Shown here in pieces: positions 47,521 through 59,689 of a DNA stretch of 64,000 nt. The position numbers were made by a program, and so were the translations under genes. The number at the start of each line of letters is the position of its first letter. The first letter of the stretch is position 1. The notes below the pieces were generated by a model that had not been told where the DNA came from, searched no databases, and saw only the letters and a program-made list of their open reading frames with translations. The DNA is from Trema orientale (Eukaryota; Streptophyta; Magnoliopsida; Rosales; Cannabaceae), in contig JXTC01000085.1 in NCBI GenBank assembly GCA_002914845.1, positions 370,379 through 434,378 on the forward strand, given 5' to 3'.

Positions 47521-48393
47521 AAATGTAGACAAATCAACCAAAATAAAAAATCCAGTTTAATAGTTTTTTTTCACTTTTTAAAAAGAGAACTTATTATTAA
47601 ATTATCAAAATATGCGTGAATGAGACAACCTTTAGAAAAGCAAATTGAGACATGCGATTTCATTCATATAAAAGTCCAAATTTTTAGTAAAAATAGTATA
47701 TTGGTCACCTAATATAATTTGATTGGTAATAAGTTTTATATATTATTTACAGAAAATTAATTGAATATTAAATATTTCAAAATAAAATCAACAATACAAA
47801 TTAGATAATTACAAAAAAAATCTATCAAAATAAAAATAAATTGAATTTCAAAGAAATTAAAAAATGCATTATTCATGTATAATACAGGTATTATAATTAA
47901 AATTGATAAGTAAGTTACAAAAAGAGTGGAAAAAAAAAGGACTCTCAATAGTGTAACATGATGACAATGCGTAAATATAAATTTAATATAGAAAATATTA
48001 AACATAATAACAAGTTATATTGACAAAATAACTTATGTATGTGATAATTAATGAGTAGACTAAAAAAACGCATTCAACAAATACTAATTAATTATATATT
48101 GTTACATTAATCAAGTTATTTTTTCTGGATGGTTTATCAAAATATGTATTACTCATTTAATATTTGTCCTTGTACGAAGCCTAGCAGTCTCTTTCAAAGA
48201 AAGGAAAAGAAATATTCTCAGAGTCAAATTTTAGGTGCTGATATGACTTCATAAGAAGGAAAACAGAGTTTTAGTACCAAATAAGAGTGCAACATAAAAT
48301 TATTAAATAGTCTACTTTAGGAAAGTTTCACTCGTGCTTTCGGATCAATATTTCCTGATTTTTTTAATTAATGACAACGTCAAAGAAAATTCA
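47521..48393. other. AT-rich intergenic DNA
   Basis: No gene was recognised; the ORFs are rich in Ile, Phe and Asn and reflect base composition. Confidence 0.5.
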
Positions 48394-48810
48394 AGACGTC
48401 TGCTCTTTGACAGGCTTGATTCGCAGCCACCAAATTTGCTAGTGAGCTTACGAGCAGAGTTGTGTGACAATCTTGACTAGTAGTAGTATTATTAGTATAT
48501 AGAATATCTTTTGTACATTAATTCCTCTTGAATTTTCAACCAAATATCATCTTGATCTTCGTCTTCATCGTCATCCTCACCTGAATGGTGCATGATTTTT
48601 AGAAGTTTTCGAAATTTTCTCGACTACCAAGTTGACAGGTTTTTTTCTAAAATAACTTCAGAAAAAATTTTGGTGCGTATACATAATTTGACTAACTTGC
48701 ATAGCAGCAAATTATAGGCTCACATGGCGTTGGTTAGATATTTTCCAATAAAAAAAAGGTTAATTGTTGAGGTTTGGCTTCTATATACAATTTTCAATAC
48801 AAGCTGCCAT
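48394..48810 (-). pseudogene. serine acetyltransferase pseudogene fragment
   Basis: It is colinear with 23653-24056, the N-terminal part of the intact acetyltransferase gene. Shared blocks include CTGCTCTTTGACAGGCTTGA or close, AGTTGTGTGACAAT, TAGTAGTAGTATT, GCATACATAATTTGACTAAC-like text and GAGGTTTGGCTTCT. It stops at the point equivalent to about codon 135 of the parent, so the whole catalytic beta-helix is missing, and many indels break the frame. Homology continues upstream to about 49090. Confidence 0.9.
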
Positions 48811-49090
48811 TGACTCGACTGTTATGAGTCACTTTTTTATTTTTTTTAGCTCCCTATTGTAGCAGCAGATATCAATATTAAATCTTTAACGGGAGGACTA
48901 ACTACAAAGATAAAGAACACGTGATCACAAATCTATGACTTGAATTTGATCAAAGGAATGGGGAAGAAAGAACCAAATAAGAAGTGGATACGTACTTTGA
49001 CGGGACGAGATATTCTACATTTACCATGTGTCCATGAATATGATTACTTTGAACGCGTCAAGGTATTTGATACTTGGTCAACAATACTTC
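48811..49090. repeat. upstream part of the duplicated acetyltransferase block
   Basis: It matches 24057-24380. AAAGATAAAGAACACGTGATC corresponds to the parental sequence with a CACGTG created by one substitution, and the block ends at GATACTTGGTCAAC. Confidence 0.8.
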
Positions 49091-50151
49091 ACCATACTTA
49101 TGATCAATAATCGAAGGTGGCTCTATTATTATCTCCAGATTTTCTCTCCCCGTCAAGAGCGCTTTTATAACATTTTAAAATTTTGAACTTTTCTTTACCC
49201 CCATCTTTTAAATTTTCATTAGCTCCAAAATATTTTTTTTCCACTCACGTAATATAATTTCTTCTCGTAATTTCTAAAATCCTGTCAATTTTTCCTTCTT
49301 CTCTGTTTATGACCCACAAGCTGTGCCTATGAAACAAAGAATAATTAAACTTTTTCAAGAAAAAGATAAGAAGAAACCATACTTTATTGATTGTGGATGC
49401 CAAAATCTGCACTCGAAAAAAAAAAAAAAAACACGACCAATTTACAATTGTATATGGCTGCAAAACATACAATAAAGCTTACCCAAAAAAAAAAAAAAAA
49501 AAAAACCAATCAACCAGTATATAATATAGGAAAATTTTAGTGTAGGTGGAGCAAAATCCTTCCTACACGACATGGTATTTTTTAAACGATAGGATGAAAA
49601 TGTGTGGTGATTAACGAATTGAGTGTATGAAATATTTCATACGCAACACTACATGGAAAAAAAAAAAAACTCAAAGAAAAAGCTCTAGTCCCTATCTTAT
49701 TCAAACCACCCCTCTCCTCTGTCTGTACTAATGGAATTAATCTCCTTCAAAATTGAAATTCTTGCTTCATTAACCCAGATCTACCACATGTTATACCCCA
49801 GTAACCAAATATCCTTAATTATTGAATATTATACTAACAAGACCTGATTTTTCAAGTTACCATACATATTTTACTCACAAATAGTCGAACCTATACTCTT
49901 TTATAGTTGAAAAGAAAACGAATTCAGCATTGATGTCTTGATTACGTGATTTTTTTTCCGTTTCTTTCAACTTATTTCAACCTACACTTTCTATTTTTTT
50001 CTTAAATTTATATATATGGAGGACTTCTCAATAGTTATAATTTTTTTGTGACCATGAATGGATACTAAAAAAAATAGTGATAGCATTAAATTTTTTTGAT
50101 GGTAATAAATAGCATTAAATTTTTTTGGCCAACCACCAAACTAATCACCAC
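49091..50151. other. intergenic DNA inserted into the duplicated block
   Basis: No gene was recognised. A-runs lie at about 49418-49430 and 49486-49504. Together with the sequence to 51931 this separates the two halves of the duplicated acetyltransferase flank. Confidence 0.5.
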
Positions 50152-50403
50152 TGTAGGATCTAAGATCTAACGGCTTAAACCATTGTAACTATCTATGGGT
50201 AAATATTGTTGTAACCATTTAAACCAAACCCATATATATATATTTCATTCAAATGCAGATAGTGGAATGAAGAAGAGTAGAGCACAATTCTGTGTACTAA
50301 AGTACAGTCTTTTTGTGTGAACTTCTATTTTATTATCCTTTAGATTTAATTGGACGCTCTGAAAAGAGCTCTTATGTGTAGGGAGGATTTTGGACCTCCA
50401 ACA
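50152..50403 (+). repeat. possible short LTR (solo), unconfirmed
   Basis: The segment has TG..CA ends (TGTAGGATCTAAG and GGACCTCCAACA), a TATATATAT element near 50232 and the general look of a copia-type LTR. No matching 5-bp target duplication was found and there is no second copy in the window. Confidence 0.3.
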
Positions 50404-50458
50404 CTAGAATTCTCCTATAATATATATTAGAGAGAATATTGTTTGGGATAATGTCAAA

Positions 50459-50601
50459 AGGCGCGTCTACAGTAGGGGCGTCCCTACGTATTATACTCCG
50501 TTTGATGGGAATCTGTGTATAAACAGATTCCCCACAGATTCCCATCAAACGGTGTATAAACAGGGGCCTTACGTAGGGGCGCCCCTACTATAGCCGCCTC
50601 C
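50459..50601. mobile_element. Mutator-type MITE, copy 1
   Basis: The terminal arms are inverted: GTCTACAGTAGGGGCGTCCC on the left and GCGCCCCTACTATAGCCGCC on the right. The centre, CCGTTTGATGGGAATCTGTG, is also inverted-repeated. It is flanked by the 9-bp duplication AATGTCAAA (50450-50458 and 50602-50610), diagnostic of Mutator-like elements. Copy 2 is at 54184-54309. Confidence 0.9.
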
Positions 50602-50610
50602 AATGTCAAA

Positions 50611-51931
50611 TGTAAATTTAGTAGTTTAGAATTAAATTTATTAAAGGAAACCATTTGTTCGTAATGGCCGTACACATCAATAGATTCTTAAAATAATAAT
50701 AAATAAAAAAAATTAAAAAAAATTAAATTGCAGGTGAATTAAAATCTTCAAAATTTATGACTAATTCATTCATGATTGTAAAATTTTAAAACCAATTGTA
50801 TACTATTATGATCTCTTAATATTTTCGATATGAGTATTCTACTGGATGTGTAATAAGAAACAAAGTTTCATTTTTATTGTTATATATATGTATCCATTTA
50901 TGCTATTTTGTATAATGGGTATTTTTGTTACAAAACTTAATTGAAAAAGAGAGTGGAAAGAGAAAAAAGAGGGGTGACAATAGAGTCACTCATAATGGAA
51001 TTGAATATAATAGCGTAATATATGTATTGTTTGATGAGAAAATGACACTTCATACAACTTTTTAAAAAATAATATCAAAAATACGATATTCTCAAAATAA
51101 TTATTTTTCCATATAACATTCAATGACATTTTGCTGCTAAATACTTTGATTATTGGAAACTAAGAAAAACTAATTTAGTTGCTGGAAACCGAGAAACCAA
51201 TTTTTAGTTACGTTAAACTAATTTCGTTTCTTGTAACAAATAATAGGATCCCAAAGAAAATAATTTTATTACCGAGAACCAGAAAACAAAGGTTATTGGA
51301 AGCTAGAGTAAAATGTTACTTGAAACTAATTGGGCTTATTACAAAATTCCGGGCCCAAAGTACCGAAAATTGAAAAGTGCCGGACATGCTGAGTTTTTTG
51401 AAAAATCTCAGATTGAATTAAAAAAATATCACCTTTTAAATTTTTTTAGAAAAATTATCATTTTTAAAAAATATTTAGAAAAATACCACTTTCTCTTCAA
51501 AATTGGTACTTTTAAATAGTTCTTGAGGTAACCAGTTGGGTTATTGAGGTAGTCAATCAAGTTTTTGAGGTAACTGGTCAAGTTATCTCAGGTAACTTAA
51601 TTGGTTGCTTCAAATATCTTATCAATTAATAAAAAGTGGTATTTTTCTAACTAAAATCAGGGATTTTTTAAACAATTCTAAAATCCGAAATTTCTCAATT
51701 TTTTGAAAAATTAGCATAAAAAAATAAAATTTTCTCAAACTCATTTGGTTTGCCAAAAACCTAACTATGGTTTCTGAGTTTTCAAAAACAAAATTGGTTT
51801 ATCGGTTTTCAGTAATCAAAATATTTAGAAAAATATTACTAAATATTGTATGGACAAATAATTATATATTTTGAAAATGTTATACTTTTAGTATTATTTT
51901 TGAAAACTTACGTATAACTATCCAAATCCTT
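50611..51931. other. AT-rich intergenic DNA containing a third GGTTACC-family repeat
   Basis: From about 51060 to 51840 the sequence carries AAATATTTAGAAAAATACCA, AAGTGGTATTTTTCTAAC and AACTGGTCAAGTTATC-like words. It resembles 24700-25065 and 43260-43480 but is longer and more divergent. No gene was recognised. Confidence 0.5.
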
Positions 51932-52090
51932 GTTTGATGAGGGCCACGCAGCTGGGCCGATATATCGAAGTTGGACCATTTTGATTCTGCAGCCCATCTT
52001 GGAGCTTGTCACGAATGATGTTGAGTCCACTAATTAGGCTTGAGACAGGAATGGATAGACAAAAGCCTTTTTCCACTGGGGAAATGGACC
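51932..52090. repeat. far end of the duplicated acetyltransferase flank
   Basis: GCAGCTGGGCCGATATATCG, AAGTTGGACCA, GGAGC(T/C)TGT and AATGGATAGACAA recur in the same order as at 24530-24680. The segment re-joins the duplication after an insertion of about 2.8 kb. Confidence 0.85.
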
Positions 52091-52139
52091 TAACTAGTAG
52101 TATTTTAAGATAAAATGACTAGAGAATAATGATTACGAT

Positions 52140-52790
52140 TTGGGGAATTTACACCTAGGAGTCTAATAAATCCTTGTGATGAAAAATAGGACTCACTCAT
52201 TAATATTTTCAAAACTAATCCCAATTGCCATGTCACATATATAAAATTACTTGGATACCATATTTCTTCAACAAACTTCAAACTACTTTAGCCACCACCA
52301 CCGGTCCCGATCCCGACCCCGGCGGCGGTGCCTCCACTCGACTAGGGTCGAAAATTTTTGACGTAGTCGAACTTGTCCGACCACCTCTCCCGGTTGTTCC
52401 GATCATTTTTTAACCGGTGGTCGGAAAATTTCGACTCCAGTAGAAAATGTTCGACTGGGGTCGAACCACTGTTCGGCTGTAGTCGAAAATGTTCGACTGG
52501 GGTCGAAGCCACCGGTCGAAAATTTCGACCGGCGTTCGACCGTGGTCGAAAATTTCGATCCCAGTCGAACGTAGCCGGCCGTCTTCCCAGCGCCGCCTCC
52601 GTCATTTTTTATTTTTTCGACTTGGTCGAAAATTTTCGACTATGGTCGAGTCAGGGGTAATTTTAGAACTCCGAAATATTCATTAAATGACATGGCAATA
52701 AAAGTCTCATTTTTGTAAATGGTTTATAAGTTGTCCCTTTGTTCATCACATGTATTAAAAGAGGGTCAAAATTGATAATCCCCCTTATGA
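52140..52790. mobile_element. DNA element with long imperfect inverted repeats around a GC-rich array
   Basis: The left arm (TTGTGATGAA near 52173 through ATTGCCATGTCA near 52223) is the imperfect reverse complement of the right arm (TGACATGGCAAT near 52687 through TTCATCACATG near 52741). Complementarity appears to continue outward on both sides. It encloses the unusual TCGA-rich array at 52335-52655. No target duplication was established. The arrangement resembles a non-autonomous Mutator-like element carrying unrelated DNA. Confidence 0.6.
52335..52655. repeat. GC- and CpG-rich array of palindromic GTCGAAAATTTCGAC units
   Basis: Forms of GTCGAAAATTTCGAC, GTCGAAAATGTTCGAC and GACTGGGGTCGAA recur about every 25-40 bp. 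Each core is close to self-complementary, so the array can form a chain of small hairpins. CpG density is much higher than in the surrounding AT-rich DNA. The ORFs across it (Arg/Ser/Phe-rich) are repeat-driven and are not called. Confidence 0.8.
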
Positions 52791-52809
52791 TTTTTTAAGG
52801 ACCGACACG

Positions 52810-52901
52810 ATATTAGTGATGGAAGTCATATTCACTATATTATTAGTGACCGGTGGTTGTAATGGTTAAAAATATAGTGACCATCCACCCATCACTAATA
52901 T
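52810..52901. repeat. inverted repeat with ATATTAGTGAT arms
   Basis: ATATTAGTGATGG at the left and the complementary ATCACTAATAT at the right flank two internal copies of TATAGTGA- and ATTAGTGACC-like words. It may be a fragment of a CACTA-type terminus. Confidence 0.55.
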
Positions 52902-53530
52902 TGTAACGCTCCTAAAAAAGCTACCTTGGAAATTAGTTCAAAAAAAAAAATCATTTAGCCCAAATTACTCCTCACCACAAACTTAGTTCAGTGCAGGCAT
53001 AAATGAAAACTAAAATTTTAAACTAGCCTAAATAAAAATTTGAGAAGCACTTTATTGTTAACATCTTTCGAATTTGATCTCAAACATTTATGTCTAAAAA
53101 TTGAAAACCTTAGGCTTGTATTTATAATTAGATTTGAAAAGTTGATTCTAAATGATGTTCCACTATTATTCTTTTCTTCCATTACAAAATGGTGAGTCTA
53201 ATTTTTACTTAAACTATCTTTCAAATCGGATTTAAAAGACGAGGTATTATATAAAAATTATAAAAATAGGAAAAAAAAAAGAAAAAATTGAAAATATCAT
53301 AATTAAACTAAAAAGTATAAGAAATACAAATATAAACATGTGGGCAAAATATGCTGTAATTTGAAAAAAAAAAAACAAAAACATACACAAATATAAGTTC
53401 ATATATATATATTCAACAAAAATTTAGTTCTTCCAAATATTGTGTACATAGCAAAATATGATATAATAATTGCTTCCTTTTTATATAATACACTATAATA
53501 TTAGTTGTTAAAAGTATTAAATACTAAAAA

Positions 53531-54106
53531 CAAAAGGGTTCTTTGCAAAATATACCTTTAACATAATATATTTTAGGAAATACACATCACTTAATAATTT
53601 TTTGATGAGTACACTTTTTTAAGTTTAAATTATTTTAAATACAAAAATATCCTTAGCACTTATCTTATTAAGGGTTCACATTTCGACTAAACAAGGAAAG
53701 TCGAGTTGTTAGACACATTGTCTACCATCTTTCGACACTCTGTCTAGCACTCTCAACACCACTTTCTAGTGCAAAATTCAAATATATATGTGTATATTTT
53801 TTTTCTTTCGAGTTGCTAGATATCTTGTTTAGTGTCACTCATCACCCTATCTAGCACAGCTTAATAACATGTCTAAGCACTCTTGACACCCTAGCTGTTG
53901 CTAAATACTCAAATGTGCATTTTTTTTTTCTATCAAGTTCCTAGACATCTTGTCTAGCTCTCGACTTAAGTGTATATAAGTCTTTTTATACATCCGTTTT
54001 TTTTTTTTAAATGGTGTATTTCATCAAAAAATAATTGAGAGGGGTGTATTTTCTAAAACAAACTATTAAAGGAGTGTATCTCACCCAATTAAAATAAAAA
54101 ACTTTT
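53531..54106. mobile_element. MITE-like element with ~75-bp inverted arms and internal repeats
   Basis: The left arm contains TTTTAGGAAATACACATCAC then AATTTTTTGATGAGTACAC. The right arm contains the reverse-complementary GGTGTATTTCATCAAAAAAT and GTGTATTTTCTAAAACA. The centre carries two or more imperfect direct copies of a roughly 120-bp unit rich in CTAGACA(T/C)CTTGTCTAG-like words. The ends are approximate. Confidence 0.6.
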
Positions 54107-54183
54107 GATAAGAACTAGTGGAGACAACAAATAAAAAATAAAAAATTCAAAGTAGTTACGTAATAGTTAAGTAGTAAAAAAAG

Positions 54184-54309
54184 GGAGGCGGCTATAGTAG
54201 GGGCACCCCTACGTAAGGCCCCTGTTTATACACCGTTTGATGGGAATCTGTAGGGAATCTGTGTATAGACAGGGCCTTACGTAGGGACGCCCTTACTGTA
54301 GACGCGTCC
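54184..54309. mobile_element. Mutator-type MITE, copy 2
   Basis: It begins GGAGGCGGCTATAGTAGGGG and ends CTTACTGTAGACGCGTCC. It is flanked by a perfect 9-bp duplication, TAAAAAAAG (54175-54183 and 54310-54318). It matches copy 1 at 50459-50601 in opposite orientation and is slightly shorter in the centre. Confidence 0.92.
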
Positions 54310-54544
54310 TAAAAAAAGAACTAAACATCAAGAAGATCATTAGCATCATAACTAAAAAATAGTTTTTTATTTTTAAAAATAGAAAATTATTTTCTAGAAT
54401 AAATAAAGGGTATTTTGCATTGTTCTCTGATAGCAATTTTTAAAAATAGAGTTAAAGAAAATAGAAACATCAGAGAACAACAAAATGTTATTTTCAAAGT
54501 GTTTTCTTAATTTTTTTTAATAAAAAAAAACTCATTATTTCTTA

Positions 54545-54965
54545 TAATTTTCATATATACATTCTCTTGTAACTTTCTCTTCCATTACTTTCTCTCTTCT
54601 TATTCTCTCTCGCCACTTTTTCTCTTCACATTTTATCCTACCACTTTCTCTCTCATCATTTTCTATCTCTTCATTTTTTCAATCACATTCTCTCTCTTCA
54701 TTATGTATTATTACTCTGTCTTTTATGACTACTTTCTCTTTCTTTATTCTCTCTTCCCATGCATTCTTACCACTTTCTCTCTCTTATGTGTTTTCATTAG
54801 TTTTTCTCGCTTCTATCTTTCTCATCATTTCTTCATTCTCTCTTATCACTTTTTTCTCTAATTATTATCTTTCATTGTCTTTTCTCTTATAATTTTCTCT
54901 CTCATCGTTCCCTTACTTGAATTTATCTTTTCTCACTCCACCTTGACTTTCTCTCTCTAAATATT
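54545..54965. repeat. pyrimidine-rich low-complexity tract
   Basis: Irregular reiteration of TTCTCTCT, CACTTTCTC and TCATT words over about 420 bp, with very few purines on the plus strand. No gene was recognised. Confidence 0.8.
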
Positions 54966-55717
54966 TTTCTTTTTACAATACGAATGTAATTTGTTTTTTT
55001 AATATTCATTTAATTTTTTTCCTCTGAAAATTGATTTTTAGAAAATATTTGCCAAACACTTAGTGTTTTTTTGAAAACAATAAAAAATTTTAAAACCTTG
55101 AAAATTTTTAATAACTCAAACTCTTTAAAATTATAGAATTGTGGAATTTTAAAATTTTTATTAAATGAAAGTTGAATTTGCAACAAGTTATAGTTTGTCT
55201 TTTTTTTTTTCTGTCTTTTTTTTTTTCTTCTCACATTCTTTAAAAGGAAAAATTTGATAAAATCCCTGTATGTAAAAGATAATTTTTTTTTCAAAAGTCC
55301 AGTGAGGCATATGCGTCCACCGTTACTCCCAGTCATGTCTATTTTCCTTTTCCTTCTTATCCGCTACTATTTTAGTCAGCTATATATGTGCTTTTGTTGC
55401 CTTACAATTACGACTACTTGTGGACCCCATTGTGAGACCCATATATAAACAATGATTGTGATGTAACTGTCGTCTGCTCCTATTGTTAGCACAATTGTAA
55501 TTATTTAAATTTTATAAAAAAAAAGTCAGTTGCTTAAAACCTTTTGAAAATCAAAACAAAGAGTTTGAGTCATTAAAAAAAAAAAAAAAAAAAAGAAAAA
55601 GAAAACAGAGAGTTTGAGTATTAGGTGTGGGTGATCCCAACTACACAGTGAAACCTTGGTCACAAAATTATCGTTTTTTTTTTCTTTTTGTCGGAAAAAA
55701 CTAACAGATGACTTTTA
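54966..55717. other. AT-rich intergenic DNA
   Basis: A- and T-runs occur (about 55200, 55578). No gene was recognised. Confidence 0.5.
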
Positions 55718-55945
55718 TATAGCTCAAGAACTGCGGTAGTTCCTTTGTAATATGTTCCACTTTGCTTTGTTATATGTTCCATTATGCATGGAATCAATTA
55801 TTCTATACGGTACTATCCTTAAACTATATATTATATATATATATATATATATTATAAGGTGTCTCTTGTTACATTAGCACAAAGCACTTGAATTTTTCCA
55901 TTCATAGCAAGCGAGCACCTCCCACGGTCCTACACCTTAGAATAT
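55718..55945. repeat. duplicated P450 3' flank, left half
   Basis: It matches 39640-39890, with a TA microsatellite expansion near 55830-55850. It is interrupted at 55945 by the second copia element; the right half resumes at 60915. Confidence 0.85.
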
Positions 55946-56113
55946 TAGAATTTGATAAATACTGATTTTTTTTCATATCTTAGAACTTTGTCAGAGTACT
56001 CTATAAATAGAGAGTGTATACAACATCACACCCTTAAAACATGCAATTACCTCAATACAAGGAGAAAATACAGGGAAACAAATCTCTTAATACAAGGAGA
56101 AAATACTTTAACA
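55946..56113 (-). repeat. 3' LTR of the second copia element
   Basis: It starts TAGAATTTGATAAATACTGA and ends ATACTTTAACA on the plus strand. The outer boundary is uncertain by about 3 bp because TAT precedes both LTRs. It contains CTATAAATAG at 56001-56010 on the plus strand, antisense to the element. Confidence 0.88.
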
Positions 56114-56120
56114 CTCCCCC

Positions 56121-59100
56121 TCAAGTTGGTGCATATGTATCACACATACCCAACTTGTCTAAAAACATTGAGAACATTCTCCTTGAGACTGCTTTGGTAA
56201 GGATATCAGCTAGTTGATCCTCTGATCGTATTCTAGGTAACTCCATAATCTTCCCATCCAACTTCTCCTTTATAAAAAATCTGTCCACTTCGACGTGTTT
56301 AGTATGATCATGTTGTACTGGATTTTGCGCAATATCACATGCTGCTTTATTGTCACAAAATAGTTGGATAGGTTGTTCAGATGGATAACCTAAATCATGT
56401 AAAAGGAGTCTTATCCATAACGCTTCACAAAGTCCTAGAGCCATACCTCTGAATTCTGCTTCTGCACTTGAGCGAGCCACAACATTTTGTTTCTTGCTTC
56501 TCCATGTCACAAGATTACCTCCTACAAAGGTAAAATAACCAGAAGTCGATCGTCTGTCATCTAGAGAATCAGCCCAGTCGGCATCAGTGTATACTTTTAT
56601 GTTTTGGTAATCTGAGGTTTTTGTGAACAATATACCTTTTCCTGGGGCAGACTTCAAATATCTCAAAATACGTGAGACTGCATTCATGTGTTGTTCTCCA
56701 GGATTATGTATAAACTGGCTGACAATACTCAAAGCATAAGCTAAATCTGGTCTTGTACATGATAAGTAAATTAATCTTCCTACAAGCCTTTGATATCTCC
56801 TCTTATCAGCTGGAACCTGGTTGGACTCAAAACACAATTTCAAACCTTCTTCTACTGGTGTATCAACTGGTTGATATGCTAACATACCAGTCTCTTGTAA
56901 TAGATCCAAGGCATATTTTCTTTGGGATAGAAATATTCCTTTATTAGATCGGGATACTTCAATTCCAAGAAAATATTTTAAAGGGCCTAGATCTTTCATT
57001 TCAAATTCTTTAGACAAATATTTCTGTAAAGCCTTCCTTTCCTCATGATCATTTTCTGTAACCACCATGTCATCAACGTATATAATTAGTGCAATAATCT
57101 TACCCTCTCGTTTTTTTAGGAAAAGGGTATGATCTGAGTTGCTCTGATGGTAGCCAAAGGCTATCATGGACCTCGTGAACCTCCCAAACCATGCTCTTGG
57201 TGATTGCTTTAAACCATATAATGATTTTTTTAACTTGCATACTTTTTGGCTGTGTTTGTCAGGTATCATGCATCCTGGTGGGAGATCCATGTAGACCTCT
57301 TCAGATAATTCACCATGAAGAAAAGCATTCTTCACATCGAATTGTTGTAATGGCCAATCCAAGTTTGCAGCTAAAGACAACAAGACACGAATCGTGTTGA
57401 TTTTGGCAACAGGTGCAAATGTCTCTGTATAATCAATCCCATAGGTTTGAGTGTATCCTTTTGCCACTAGCCTCGCTTTAAAGCGCTCAATTGTACCATC
57501 AGCCTTATACTTCACTGTGTAAATCCATCGACATCCAACTGGTTTCTTTTCTGGTGGAGGAACAACGAGTTCCCATGTTTCATTTTTTTGAAGAGATTTC
57601 ATTTCCTCATTCAAAGTTGCTTTCCATCTAGGATCAGTTAGGACTTCCTGCACACTGTTAGGAATAGATACAACAGATAATTGATTCATAAATGACATAT
57701 TTGATTTTGACAAATGATGGTTAGACACATAATTACTCATGGGATATTTTACTGTACTAGATAGGTCGGGCTCATATGTGGATTTAGGTATACCTCTGGT
57801 GTGACGATGTGGTAATTCTTTTCTGGAGGACTCAGGAACATCCTCAGCAAACGATTGGTTTGGTCTGTCATTGACAGGTTCCAATTCAGGAAGAGTTGAA
57901 GCTATTTCTTCTGTCAATTGGTTATGGCCATTGTGATTCAAAAAAGGACCAATGGGATCCAAATCACCAATATCTTGAGCAGCTTGTGTGTCGTTATTAT
58001 CATGATCCAAGTTTATACCACTTCTAATGGGATCCAAATCACCAATATCATGAGCAGCTTGTGTGTCGTCATTATCATGATCCAAGTTTATACCACTTAT
58101 ATCCAATGTTCCTATATTCTGCTCCCCATACTCAGGAATGTCATAATAATCTAAAGTCTGAATTTCGTGACGGTAATTCTCCCCCTGAAATCCAGATCAG
58201 AGGTAAAATACATAGTATCTTCATGGAAGACAACGTCCATAGTGACAAACAGTCGTCGTGTGGGAGGGTGGTAGCACCTGTACCCTTTCTGATGAGTGGC
58301 ATAGCCTAAGAAGACACATCGCAGTGCTCGAGGAGATAACTTATCTCGTTGGTGTCTGTGGAGATATACAAATGCTACACAACCGAATACATGTGGTGGT
58401 AAATTGGGGACAGTCGGAGCTACCACTGCATTAGTAAGTGCTTGAAATGGTGTCTGAAACTTGATAGTACTGGAGGGCATCCTATTAATCAAGTATGCTG
58501 CAGAAGCAAGAGCTTCCCCCCAATATGATAGCGGCATATGAGCTTGGATTAGCGAGGCACGAACTACTTCTAACAAGTGACGAATTTTACGTTCAGCAAC
58601 TCCATTTTGTTGTGGTGAATTGGAACAAGTAGTTTGATGTATAATACCATGTGTTTCTAAATATTGTTATAGGTCAGAACTTTAGTATTCGCCGCCATTG
58701 TCACTTCGGAGAACCTGAATATGACTATTGTATTGAGTACATATCATGTTATGGAACTTCTGAAATAATGTGTTTACCTCACTTTTGGATTACATCAAGC
58801 ATACCCATGTCATACTGGTACAGTCATCAATAAAGGTTACGAACCACCGTGATCCACTCAAAGTAATGACTTTAGATGGACCCCAGACATCAATATGTAA
58901 TACCATAAATGGTATTGGACTTGGATTCAAGATCAATGGAAAAGAGACACGATGACTTTTGGCTAATTCACAAATATCACATCGAAAACTAGAAGTATCC
59001 AATTTGGCAAATAAGTTCGGAAATAACCTTTTCAAGTACCCAAATGAAACATGTCCAAGTCGACGATGATATAACCAAATTTCGGATCTCCTTTTCTCTA

Positions 59101-59683
59101 CCTTAGTACTATTCACCGTCAAAACATGATGCAGTTTAGTCAAAGTTGCTGGCTTTAAGTCCAAATAATACAGCTTGCCTCGCCGAACACCAGTACCAAT
59201 CGTTTGCCTTGTGTGGATATCCTTAAAAACACAAAACTCAGGCCAAAAAATCACAACACAAGATAAGGTTGTGGTTAGTTGGGAGACAGACAAAAGGTTA
59301 TAATCAAGTGAGGGAACAACTAATACAGAGTCTAGATTCAAAGAAGGACTAAGAGATAAAGATCTTTCCCCAACAATTGGGGTTGAGGTACCGTTAGCGG
59401 TGGAAACGAATTTCTGTGAAGAGAGTCTAATAGAAGAACAATTTTTTGAATCAAATGTCATGTGGTCGGTAGCACCAGAATCAATTATCCATGTATTATT
59501 AGAAACAGTTGTGGAAGTGTGAAACACCTTACCATCATTGTCTGCAACAGCTACTAAAGTGGAGGCTTCCTTGAAATGCTCAGTCCATAGATCACAAATA
59601 TAGTCCCACCATTCCGTATTAAGATATATTTGTGAGTGACAATGCCGAATTGAACTGTTACCACTCACCTTTTTTTTCACCAT
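56121..59683 (-). pseudogene. copia pol (protease, integrase, RT, RNase H), broken
   Basis: Leftward order: a protease with WIIDSGATDHMT near 59490; a pre-integrase His/Cys region (HRRLGHVSFGYL) near 59050; the integrase core start (VWGPSKVITLSGSRWFVTFI) to 58790; an integrase remnant with stops (about 58600-58790); the integrase C-terminal part (58576-58151); a frameshift at a G-run near 58184; then an open frame 58106-56121 with a long RT including YVDD at 57069-57080 and RNase H. The 661-codon RT-RNase H frame is still open. Stops near 58790 and 58660-58685 and the frameshift prevent a full polyprotein. Confidence 0.92.
57951..58100. repeat. 75-bp in-frame tandem duplication in copia pol
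   Basis: Two units starting AATGGGATCCAAATCACCAA (57951 and 58026) encode a 25-residue acidic repeat containing GINLDHDN. It lies in the variable linker between integrase and RT, and the frame is preserved. Confidence 0.92.
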
Positions 59684-59689
59684 TTTTTT

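Noticed and set aside
52342..52686. Overlapping ORFs of 65-95 aa on both strands
   Set aside because: They translate the TCGAAAATT array; all frames are open because of the repeat.
54545..54965. Pyrimidine tract as a promoter leader
   Set aside because: No gene follows on either strand within reach; it is better described as low complexity.
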